The notes beneath the pieces are model-generated. The model saw only the letters and a program-made list of their open reading frames with translations, had not been told where the DNA came from and ran no database searches. Positions 55,658 to 64,000 of a stretch of DNA of 64,000 bases are shown one piece after another. The position numbers and the translations under genes were made by a program. The stretch is from Desulfuromonas sp. AOP6 (lineage in GTDB: Bacteria > Desulfobacterota > Desulfuromonadia > Desulfuromonadales > SZUA-540), in assembly GCF_009731355.2 (NCBI RefSeq), contig NZ_AP022810.1, forward strand, positions 2,446,001 to 2,510,000, in the 5' to 3' direction. The first letter of the stretch is position 1. Every line of letters begins with the position of its first letter.

Positions 55658-57621
55658 TGGGGCAAGGACTCCAATTCAGCCAGCCAGAGGTTCACGCTCG
55701 CATCGCTGGGCATGCGCCAGTCTCCACGGGGCGATAGAGCGACACTGCCCACCTTGGGGCCGTCAGGAAGACAGGAGCGCTTGAACTGCTGGGAGAAGAA
55801 GCGCCGGAAGAAGATGCGCAGCCATTTAATGATTTCGTCCGGGGGAAATTCCCCGGCAAAGGCATGGCAGGCCAGAGCGTAAATTTTTCTGGGGGGATAC
55901 TGTAGACGAACCAGGTGATAGAGAAAAAAGTCGTGCAGCACATAAGGCCCGACCTGATCCTCAGTAATCTGCCGGATCTCGTCCCCCTCACCGGGAGGCA
56001 ACAGTTCGGGCGAAACGGGTGTTTCGCAGACATCCCGTAAAACCGCAGACGTCTCACCGCTGAATTCTTCCAAAGCGCACCAGTCCACCAGATAGCGGAC
56101 GAGAGTTTTTGGCACTCCGCTGTTCACTCCATACATGGACATGTGGTCGGCATTGTAGGTACACCATCCCAGGGCCAGCTCGGAGAGATCCCCTGTTCCG
56201 ATCACCAGACCACCGACCTGATTGGCAACATCCATCAGAACCTGTGTGCGTTCGCGTGCCTGCGCGTTTTCATAGGTAATATCGTGCAGCGACTCGTCGT
56301 GTCCGATGTCAGCAAAATGCTGCTTGACCGCCTGGTCGATGGGAATGACCCGCAGCGTCACGCCCAGCAATTCAGCCAATTTTTCCGCATTGCCCCGAGT
56401 CCGCCGCGTCGTACCGAAACCCGGCATGGTGATAGCCTCAATCCCCTTGTGATCCAGCCCCAGTTTGTCAAAAGCCTTGACCGTCACCAGCAGGGCCAGA
56501 GTCGAATCGAGACCACCGGAGATACCGACGACCACGCGGGAGGCGGTCACATGTTTAAGTCGCTTGGCCAAGGCCGTTGTCTGCAGGGCAAAAATTTCAC
56601 GGCAGCGCCGCGCCCTGTCCTGGTCATCTGCGGGAACAAAGGGAGTGCGCGCGATGGGCCGTAATATTCCGGCTGCCTTTTTTTTCATCCCCCCCAACTC
56701 GAAGGGTACCACTCGGAAGACCCTCTCGCTCCGAGCCATGGCGTAACTGTTGTTTTTCACCCGTTCACTCACCAGCCGGTCCACATCAATGTCGGTCATG
56801 GCCATTTGACTGTCGAATTCGAAACGTTCGGTTTCGGCCAGGACAACGCCGTTCTCCGCGATCAGGGAATGCCCGGAGAAGACCAGGTCGGTACTGGACT
56901 CCCCCGGCCCAGCCGAGGCATAGGCGTAGGCTGCCAGACAGCGGGCGGACTGGGCTTCGACCAGGGCACGCCGGTAGCTGTGCTTACCAAGAATTTCCGG
57001 GCTGGCCGACAGATTGAGCAGGAGCGTCGCTCCCGCTCCGGCCATCTCGCCGCTGGGCGGACTGGACACCCAGGCATCCTCGCAAATCTCGATACCGACC
57101 ATACAGTTGGGCTTGTTCAGGGCTTGAAACAGCAGATCCGGACCAAAGGGTATGGCACAGTTTTCCAAAAAGATCTCATCCCCCATTCGGTCCAGCGCGG
57201 AGGAGAACCACCTTTCCTCATAAAATTCCTGCGTATTGGGAAGATAGGTTTTGGGCACCGCCCCGAGGACTTGCCCACCCGACAGAAAGAAAGCGCAGTT
57301 GAACAGACGGCCCTGCTGATAGACGGGTGCCCCGACAACCAGTGCCATATTATGCTCTGCCGTGAGGGTAGCCAACCCGGCGACAGCCCGCAGACTTTTT
57401 TCTACCAGAAGTGGCTGAAAAAAAAGGTCGCCACAGCTGTAGGCCGTTATGCATAGCTCGGGAAAGACCAGGAGCTGGCATTGCTGCGCGGCGGCTTTTT
57501 CCACCACCTGGACGATAGCGGCCGTATTGAAATCCACATCGCCGACCCGCAACTCGGGAGAAGCCACGGCCAGGCGCAGAAAACCGCAATCAGTAAACGA
57601 GACAGGATTCATCATGGGCAT
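55654..57621 (-). CDS. nadE: Glutamine-dependent NAD+ synthetase
   Basis: A 655-aa two-domain enzyme: N-terminal nitrilase/glutaminase ([20 protein letters not shown] with catalytic Cys), C-terminal NAD synthetase with P-loop [14 protein letters not shown] and [19 protein letters not shown]. Last step of NAD synthesis. No clear SD; the start may be one of three near-adjacent ATG codons. Confidence 0.95.
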   Translation of the reverse strand: MPMMNPVSFTDCGFLRLAVASPELRVGDVDFNTAAIVQVVEKAAAQQCQLLVFPELCITAYSCGDLFFQPLLVEKSLRAVAGLATLTAEHNMALVVGAPVYQQGRLFNCAFFLSGGQVLGAVPKTYLPNTQEFYEERWFSSALDRMGDEIFLENCAIPFGPDLLFQALNKPNCMVGIEICEDAWVSSPPSGEMAGAGATLLLNLSASPEILGKHSYRRALVEAQSARCLAAYAYASAGPGESSTDLVFSGHSLIAENGVVLAETERFEFDSQMAMTDIDVDRLVSERVKNNSYAMARSERVFRVVPFELGGMKKKAAGILRPIARTPFVPADDQDRARRCREIFALQTTALAKRLKHVTASRVVVGISGGLDSTLALLVTVKAFDKLGLDHKGIEAITMPGFGTTRRTRGNAEKLAELLGVTLRVIPIDQAVKQHFADIGHDESLHDITYENAQARERTQVLMDVANQVGGLVIGTGDLSELALGWCTYNADHMSMYGVNSGVPKTLVRYLVDWCALEEFSGETSAVLRDVCETPVSPELLPPGEGDEIRQITEDQVGPYVLHDFFLYHLVRLQYPPRKIYALACHAFAGEFPPDEIIKWLRIFFRRFFSQQFKRSCLPDGPKVGSVALSPRGDWRMPSDASVNLWLAELESLPQ

Positions 57622-57697
57622 AACTTTCGTCTATTTTTTGCCTGCACTGAAAACCCGCCGCATTCCCTTTGCAAAGAATCCGGCGGAAAACCGTTTT

Positions 57698-58060
57698 TTA
57701 GAGGCAGAACGCATCGGGGATATAGTCGATCTCCGGTCCGTTTGCTCCAGGTGATACCGCCAAGACGTCAAAACGAGGCTGCAGGCCCTGGCCTTTACCG
57801 GAAGCGAGATACCACTGGGCAGAACGAATAATCTGTCGCTGCTTACGAGGCCCTACCGCCTCCTGCGGTGTACCGAAGGCAAGGGTGCGGCGGGTCTTCA
57901 CCTCGACAAAAGCAAGAGTTTTGCGATCCCGGACTACCAGGTCGATTTCACCCAGGGGCGTTCGTAGATTCCGTTCGACGATTTTCATCCCCTTACGGCA
58001 CAGGTAGCGGGCCGCCTCCTCCTCCCCCCAGCGGCCGAGGGACAGGCGCTCCTCGCTCAT
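57698..58060 (-). CDS. YraN-like UPF0102 endonuclease-fold protein
   Basis: A 120-aa protein of the YraN family, a restriction-endonuclease-like fold. RWGEEEAARYLCRKGMKIVERN and GEIDLVVRDRKTLAFVEVKTRR. Unknown role, often next to rnhB as here (4-nt overlap). Confidence 0.85.
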   Translation of the reverse strand: MSEERLSLGRWGEEEAARYLCRKGMKIVERNLRTPLGEIDLVVRDRKTLAFVEVKTRRTLAFGTPQEAVGPRKQRQIIRSAQWYLASGKGQGLQPRFDVLAVSPGANGPEIDYIPDAFCL

Positions 58061-58698
58061 AGGACGCCCACATGCTCCCGTACACCGGCAAAGGTGCACC
58101 GATGAATAGGGCTGGGGCCGAGGCGGGCAATAGTCTCCATATGAGCGGCGCTGCCATATCCCTTGTGGCCGGCAAACCCATACCCAGGAAAACGGCGGTC
58201 GTAAGCGATCATCATCCTGTCCCTGACGACCTTGGCCACCACGGAGGCGGCAGCAATGGAAAGAGAGCGGCTATCCCCCTTCTTCAAAGTCAGTTGCGGA
58301 ACATTCTGCGGCAAGGGAGTAATACCGTCGATCAGCAGATAATCGGCCGAAAAGCGGAGTCGGTTGACGGCCAGGCACATGGCCCGAATGGTCGCCTGCA
58401 GAATATTGATCGCATCAATCTCTTCAGCATGGACAATCCCCACCCCGACGGCCCGGGCCTGCCGGCGTATCAGAGGGAAGAGCTCGTCCCGTTTTCTGGG
58501 GGAAAGTTTCTTGGAGTCGGTCAGACCGGGCAGATCATGCACAGGTGGCAGGATGACAGCCGCAGCCACAACCGGACCGGCCAGGGGTCCCCTGCCCGCT
58601 TCATCGATACCGGCGACAGCCGTATAGCCGTTTTTCAGCGCCTGTTCCTCAAAGTGCAGAGGCGACAGGGTCTCCTCGACGAACAACTTCAGAGTCAT
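58057..58698 (-). CDS. rnhB: Ribonuclease HII
   Basis: A 213-aa RNase HII. Catalytic acidic residues in AGIDEAGRGPLAGPVVAA, and the second block in DSRSLSIAAASVVAKVVRD with YDRRFPGYGFAGHKGYG near the C-terminus. Removes RNA from RNA-DNA hybrids. ATG at 58698; upstream codons to 58755 are unlikely. Confidence 0.95.
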   Translation of the reverse strand: MTLKLFVEETLSPLHFEEQALKNGYTAVAGIDEAGRGPLAGPVVAAAVILPPVHDLPGLTDSKKLSPRKRDELFPLIRRQARAVGVGIVHAEEIDAINILQATIRAMCLAVNRLRFSADYLLIDGITPLPQNVPQLTLKKGDSRSLSIAAASVVAKVVRDRMMIAYDRRFPGYGFAGHKGYGSAAHMETIARLGPSPIHRCTFAGVREHVGVL

Positions 58699-58803
58699 GG
58701 ATGAGCCACCATGGTAAATTTTCCCTTTAATTTTGTCGCGGGGCTTGGTATACAATATACAATATTTGCATGCATAACTCTAATGAATCGAAGGAGAAAT
58801 TTC

Positions 58804-58992
58804 ATGGCAGCTATTTTCATCGGCCTGGCAGTAGTGGGGTATCTGGCTTTTCTGGTGGACTGGAAGGGATTCATGGAGGCTTTCCGTCTGGGAGGATGGG
58901 CAACGATAGCCCTTTACGGCGTTCTTACCGTGCTCATCTATGTTCAACTTACCTCCCATTCGACCGGCACTGTCCCCGGGATTCATCATTAA
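58804..58992 (+). CDS. Small membrane protein, hypothetical
   Basis: A 62-aa protein with two membrane spans (IFIGLAVVGYLAFLV; WATIALYGVLTVLIYVQL). The ATG at 58804 has GAAGGAGAAATTC upstream. Divergent from rnhB; a TTGTCG/TATACA promoter-like pair lies in between. No function known. Confidence 0.65.
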   Translation: MAAIFIGLAVVGYLAFLVDWKGFMEAFRLGGWATIALYGVLTVLIYVQLTSHSTGTVPGIHH

Positions 58993-59041
58993 GGTCTCCG
59001 ACCACGAAGGATATCTGATTTTCTCAGTGGCTGTTGACGAA

Positions 59042-59075
59042 AAAAAAGCCCCGGCTTGTGGCCGGGGCTTTTTTC
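59042..59075. terminator. Bidirectional terminator
   Basis: Inverted repeat AAAAAAGCCCCGGC / GCCGGGGCTTTTTT with a GTG-type loop between convergent small membrane protein gene and rplS; suits both. Confidence 0.9.
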
Positions 59076-59078
59076 GTC

Positions 59079-59432
59079 TTACGCTTGGGCGGCCCGCTTT
59101 TCTCGAATACGCGCTGCCTTGCCCTGCAGGTTGCGCAGGTAGTACATTTTGGCCCGGCGAACGCGGCCGACCATCATGTTCTCAATCTTGTCTACCGTCG
59201 GAGAGTGCAGGGAAAATACCCTCTCAACCCCAACGCCATTGGAGATCTTGCGAACCGTAAAAGTCGAACCGATACCGCGGTTAACCCGCTTGATGCATAC
59301 CCCCTGGTAAACCTGGATGCGCTGCTTGTCACCTTCAACAATCTTCACATGCACGCGCAGGGTGTCACCCGCCTTGAAAGCCGGGATGTTTTTCCGCATC
59401 TGTTCCATTGCCAGTTGATCGATAATGTTCAT
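59079..59432 (-). CDS. rplS: 50S ribosomal protein L19 (bL19)
   Basis: A 117-aa bL19. [22 protein letters not shown] at the start and [21 protein letters not shown] at the end. Last gene of the ffh operon. Confidence 0.98.
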   Translation of the reverse strand: MNIIDQLAMEQMRKNIPAFKAGDTLRVHVKIVEGDKQRIQVYQGVCIKRVNRGIGSTFTVRKISNGVGVERVFSLHSPTVDKIENMMVGRVRRAKMYYLRNLQGKAARIREKRAAQA

Positions 59433-59564
59433 CTTTTCCTCCTCTACATCCGCTGATCCGGTTCATTCCTGAAAGGCAAAGTATTTTTACAGGAAGAGGA
59501 CCCGGAGGATTCATGTTTATACTGCAAAACCATTGAATACCGCAATGGTATTTTTACAAATCGT

Positions 59565-60128
59565 CTATTTTTCATCGGGGGCCAGAAGCCGGTCGAGCAT
59601 AATGGCGGCGGCCGCTCGCACGGGCAGGTGGTTGTAGTCGCTATTCCCCCGAATGGGTGCCAGTACGGGCCAGTCTCGCTCAAAGAGCGAGGGGGCAAGC
59701 CCCCAGCCGGTCCCTAGCACGAGCATCAGAGGCCGGGTTTTGGTCAATTCGCGGCATTCTTCATAGCTTAAACCGTCCTGGCGCTGCGCCCCGGTCAACA
59801 GAGGAAGAGGCGTCTCGCCTATCGCTTCACCCCAATCGGTCAAAGCTTCCTGCAACGAGGTCGACACCCGCACCAGACTGAGAGCATCTCCGCGATGGGG
59901 GTTATAATCTGCGCCATGTCCTTGCCGCCAATGATCGAGTATGCGCTGGATCAGGGTCAATTGATCCTGAACGGGTGTCACGAGATAGAAGCGGTCAACC
60001 CCGTAGGTTCTCGCCGTCCTGGCGATGTCGTGAACATCCAGATTGGTCACGGCCGTGGTGACCAGGTCTCCCCGGCGATCCACCACGGGATGATGAACCA
60101 GAGCAACGGCAAGCGGTCGCCGGTTCAT
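59565..60128 (-). CDS. SPOUT-type RNA methyltransferase (PF09936-like)
   Basis: A 187-aa protein with the SPOUT fold: [55 protein letters not shown] and [18 protein letters not shown]. It lies directly behind trmD (4-nt overlap), and this pair is common in related bacteria. Substrate unassigned. Confidence 0.82.
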   Translation of the reverse strand: MNRRPLAVALVHHPVVDRRGDLVTTAVTNLDVHDIARTARTYGVDRFYLVTPVQDQLTLIQRILDHWRQGHGADYNPHRGDALSLVRVSTSLQEALTDWGEAIGETPLPLLTGAQRQDGLSYEECRELTKTRPLMLVLGTGWGLAPSLFERDWPVLAPIRGNSDYNHLPVRAAAAIMLDRLLAPDEK

Positions 60129-60868
60129 ACGCCCCTCTCGGCCAGTTCCTGGCGAATGGATTCAAGTAAGGCCCGGTCTTCATCAGTGAGCGGCGCCGAG
60201 GCCAACAGGTCGGGGCGGCGGACCAGGGTCCGTTGCAGTTGCTGGCGCCGCCGCCAACGGGCGATAACCTCATGGTTACCTGAGAGCAAAACATCAGGTA
60301 CTCGCATTCCATTGAAATCGGCGGGGCGGGTATAATGGGGGAATTCCAAAAGACCGTCGGCGTAAGAATCTCCATCGGCACTGCCGCTGCTTCCGAGAAC
60401 ACCAGGAAGCAGGCGGGCCACAGCATCGATCATGACCATGGCGGGCAGTTCTCCCCCGGTAAGGACAAAGTCTCCCAAGGAATATTCGACATCGACCATG
60501 CTGCGGATACGCTCGTCAAACCCCTCATAACGACCACAGACAAAAATCAGTCCAGGTTGTGCGGACAACTCACGAGCATCGGGCTGGCAAAAAGTTTTCC
60601 CCTGCGGGGTCATCATAACGACCCGGGACTCGGGTGATTGCCGACGCAGATCCTGAATGGCGGCAAAGACGGGTTCGGGCTTCATGACCATGCCGGCGCC
60701 GCCACCGTAAGGCATGTCGTCCGTCACTTTGTGCCGCCCTTCAGCCCAGTCGCGCAGGTTGTAAGCGTTAAGCTGGATAAGTCTCTTTTCACGAGCCTTA
60801 CCCAGGATGCTGACGGCAAAGGGGGATTCAAACATACCCGGAAAAAGGGTCAGAACATCAAAGCGCAT
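60125..60868 (-). CDS. trmD: tRNA (guanine-37-N1)-methyltransferase
   Basis: A 247-aa SPOUT trefoil knot methyltransferase. [29 protein letters not shown], and [13 protein letters not shown]; the knot binds SAM. Methylates G37 in tRNA. Overlaps rimM. Confidence 0.96.
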   Translation of the reverse strand: MRFDVLTLFPGMFESPFAVSILGKAREKRLIQLNAYNLRDWAEGRHKVTDDMPYGGGAGMVMKPEPVFAAIQDLRRQSPESRVVMMTPQGKTFCQPDARELSAQPGLIFVCGRYEGFDERIRSMVDVEYSLGDFVLTGGELPAMVMIDAVARLLPGVLGSSGSADGDSYADGLLEFPHYTRPADFNGMRVPDVLLSGNHEVIARWRRRQQLQRTLVRRPDLLASAPLTDEDRALLESIRQELAERGV

Positions 60869-61391
60869 CGGACTTCTGCACCAAACCTTCCGGCAAATCT
60901 ACGACGATGCATTTCTGCACCCTATCCACCTCGACCAAAAAAGCCTCGACCACGGGAATAAGAACTTCGCCGTAGGAACCATTAACGACGAAGATATCGT
61001 GGGCAGCCGTCGAAAAAGTGTCGTCCAGCGTCCCCAGTTCGCCAAGGCTCACATCGCGAACAACAAAACCCTGGACCTCACCCCAGTAAAATTCATCGGG
61101 TTCAGGTTCAGGGACATCCTGCCGCCGCATCAACACCTCAGCTCCGATAAGGCGCTGCACGGAATCAATATGCTCGAGCCCTTGCAACCGGAGCAGGTAG
61201 CCTCCTTTATGGGAAGCCACACGCGCAGGGATGTGAGCTTCTGGCTCACGATCGGCAACCCTCAGAAGTACCATTTTATCGGCTGACAGCGGGCAAAGGC
61301 CGGCCAAAGGGCGCACTTTCAGATCCCCGCGCAACCCATGGGTTCCGGCCACAGTACCTACCAGCAAAAACTCTTTGTCTATTTTCGGCAT
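60858..61391 (-). CDS. rimM: 16S rRNA processing protein RimM
   Basis: A 177-aa RimM: N-terminal RimM domain ([18 protein letters not shown]), C-terminal PRC barrel ([27 protein letters not shown]). 30S assembly factor. Overlaps khpA by one base. Confidence 0.94.
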   Translation of the reverse strand: MPKIDKEFLLVGTVAGTHGLRGDLKVRPLAGLCPLSADKMVLLRVADREPEAHIPARVASHKGGYLLRLQGLEHIDSVQRLIGAEVLMRRQDVPEPEPDEFYWGEVQGFVVRDVSLGELGTLDDTFSTAAHDIFVVNGSYGEVLIPVVEAFLVEVDRVQKCIVVDLPEGLVQKSDAL

Positions 61392-61624
61392 TACTCCATG
61401 ATTTGCAGGGTAGCTCGCCGATTCTCCCGCGTCGCCTTGGCGTTCAGCAAAGTTCGCATGGCTTTGGCCGTGCGCCCCTGCTTGCCAATTATGCGACCCA
61501 TATCCTCTTGAGCAGCAGCCAGTTTGACGAGAATCGTCCCATCTTCACCCTCCTCCTCGGAGATGACGACCGCGTCGGGGTTTTCCACCAGGGATTTCGC
61601 GATGAATTCGATGAGTTCTTTCAT
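61391..61624 (-). CDS. khpA: KH-domain RNA-binding protein KhpA
   Basis: A 77-aa KH protein with the GxxG loop in MGRIIGKQGRTAKAMRTLL. Typically between rpsP and rimM. Likely RNA-binding in ribosome or division regulation, by analogy. Confidence 0.9.
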   Translation of the reverse strand: MKELIEFIAKSLVENPDAVVISEEEGEDGTILVKLAAAQEDMGRIIGKQGRTAKAMRTLLNAKATRENRRATLQIME

Positions 61625-61684
61625 GGAGTCCGTCCTTCGAAGAAAGGGATGGTTCCCGCCACGACGAGAGGAGATCAGGGTCTC

Positions 61685-61945
61685 CTAGGACTGCTTGAAC
61701 TTGGCCCAGATGCCCTGCTTACGCAGAACCTGACGTACTGTTTCAGTGGGCTGCGCCCCTTTTTTCAACCACTCAAGGGTACGCTCTTCGTTCAAGGAGA
61801 CCATAGGCGGGTCAATTTTGGGATCGTACTGTCCCAGGTTTTCTACAAAACGACCGTCGCGGGGAAAGCGCTCATCGGCAACCACGACCTGGTAAAAAGG
61901 TTTTTTCTTGGCGCCACCGCGGGCCAGCCTGATTTTAACTGCCAT
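61685..61945 (-). CDS. rpsP: 30S ribosomal protein S16 (bS16)
   Basis: An 86-aa bS16: [20 protein letters not shown] and [13 protein letters not shown]. Between ffh and khpA. Confidence 0.98.
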   Translation of the reverse strand: MAVKIRLARGGAKKKPFYQVVVADERFPRDGRFVENLGQYDPKIDPPMVSLNEERTLEWLKKGAQPTETVRQVLRKQGIWAKFKQS

Positions 61946-62050
61946 TTAACGTTCCTCCTGGGTGTTGCTATACGGTTTCCCGTAGCTGTTGGTTAATCGA
62001 TTTGGTACCACTCTCATTGTTATCATGAAGCAGAAAAGATGCAATAGCCT

Positions 62051-63403
<1,353 letters not shown>

Positions 63404-63501
63404 CGCCCGCCAAGGACACTTTCCCTTTGAAGATTCGCAAAGTTTGGAATATAGGGAAACCCCCTACCCTTGTCAAGCAAAAACCAGAGAACGTTAAAGC
63501 G

Positions 63502-63765
63502 TCAAGACTTCAGGGCGACCTGGACAAACTCGTCCCCCTTGCGGAGGTAGAGCTCGGCGGGCTGCAGCCCCTTACCCCGCAACACAGCGGCAACGACTGT
63601 CTCTTCTGAGCTGGCGTAGCGAATAGCAAGGCCACAATCCGAGCTGAGCTGACGGGGAACTGGAATAAGAAGGATATCCGCGCCGGCAACCTTGAGAATT
63701 TTCTCAGCCTCCATGACTCGATGTACAGAATGAAAAACCGCCACCAGATCGCCATCACGAACCAT
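63502..63765 (-). CDS. DUF3343 family protein
   Basis: An 87-aa protein matching DUF3343 (PF11823, described as Se/S carrier-like): VAVFHSVHRVMEAEKILKVAG, and ADILLIPVPRQLSSDCGLAI. The SSDCG cysteine is conserved. ATG at 63765 has GGGAG upstream; a GTG at 63780 is alternative. It precedes ffh by 98 nt. A link to selenium or sulfur use is inferred from the family only. Confidence 0.78.
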   Translation of the reverse strand: MVRDGDLVAVFHSVHRVMEAEKILKVAGADILLIPVPRQLSSDCGLAIRYASSEETVVAAVLRGKGLQPAELYLRKGDEFVQVALKS

Positions 63766-63913
63766 ATTCCCAACTCCCACATGCAGATTTCGGCAGAATG
63801 GCAGGCTCGCAGCCGACCGAATCTGATTTTATCATGGATTGACAGTCTTTCGACAAAACAGGTAGACTCCTGTCAACTTATATTCGACCAACTTCCAGGG
63901 GAAAGAGACGGCC

Positions 63914-64000
63914 TTGAATCTCACTCTCACCATGAACCACATCAGCCTGATTTCTTTCGCCCTTCTCGCCAACATCCCCCTGGGCTATCTGCGACAGCGG
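63914..64000 (+). CDS. Membrane protein, truncated by window edge
   Basis: Open to the end of the window. It begins with TTG at 63914 or ATG at 63932 (MNHISLISFALLANIPLGYLR). The hydrophobic start resembles conserved small membrane proteins of Geobacter-type bacteria. No function assigned. Confidence 0.5.
   Translation, partial: MNLTLTMNHISLISFALLANIPLGYLRQR

Overview
The window is a chromosomal segment from an anaerobic or microaerophilic deltaproteobacterium-like organism, most plausibly of the Desulfuromonadales/Geobacter group. This placement is inferred from gene content: a selenocysteine system (selC, selA, selB, selD, yedF), System II cytochrome c maturation (CcsA/ResB-like), a CxxCH DUF3365-type sensor or cytochrome, a rubrerythrin-like protein, and an intact dcw cluster with an m-DAP type MurE. 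Coding density is high and most genes are ordinary core genes.

Layout. 0-4.4 kb: ispG, rlmD, two small exported proteins and yedF, which sits directly upstream of the selenocysteine tRNA gene selC. 4.4-8.0 kb: a compact integrated element of about 3.55 kb bounded by a 64-bp perfect direct repeat of the 3' part of selC. It carries a tyrosine integrase, a RepL-like replication protein, two overlapping small genes (ribbon-helix-helix-like and RHH/coiled-coil-like) and about 0.9 kb of structured noncoding DNA. TTGTGACAA motifs are arrayed just inside both ends. The original selC terminator is stranded beyond the right end. 8-22 kb: M23 peptidase, ccsA/resB pair, lipoproteins, an outer membrane beta-barrel, rubrerythrin-like protein, beta-CASP nuclease, two small zinc-ribbon proteins, a RelA/SpoT synthetase, cspA and an RlmI-like methyltransferase.

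22-27 kb: a selA-selB-selD operon. selD itself has an in-frame UGA (codon 16) followed by hairpins, so SelD is a selenoprotein and its true start lies upstream of the UGA. A 43-codon ORF just before selA has a good sigma-54-type promoter. 27-32 kb: a MoxR/VWA (DUF2201) module, an orphan TatA-like protein, tpx and a B12-binding-type radical SAM protein. 32.4-50.9 kb: the complete division and cell wall (dcw) cluster on the minus strand, mraZ to ftsZ, with an extra 90-aa membrane protein between ftsL and ftsI. 51-58.8 kb: CorC-like transporter, ligA-acyP, rsmI, nadE, yraN, rnhB. 59-63.8 kb: the ffh-rpsP-khpA-rimM-trmD-(SPOUT methyltransferase)-rplS ribosome/SRP operon on the minus strand, headed by a DUF3343 protein.

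The most unusual item is the very small selC-integrated element, which looks like a plasmid-type replicon coupled to a site-specific integrase with no visible relaxase or virion genes. Next are the Sec-containing SelD, the sigma-54-driven 43-aa ORF, the degenerate tryptophan-rich motif in the CcsA-like protein, and the extra membrane protein inside the dcw cluster.
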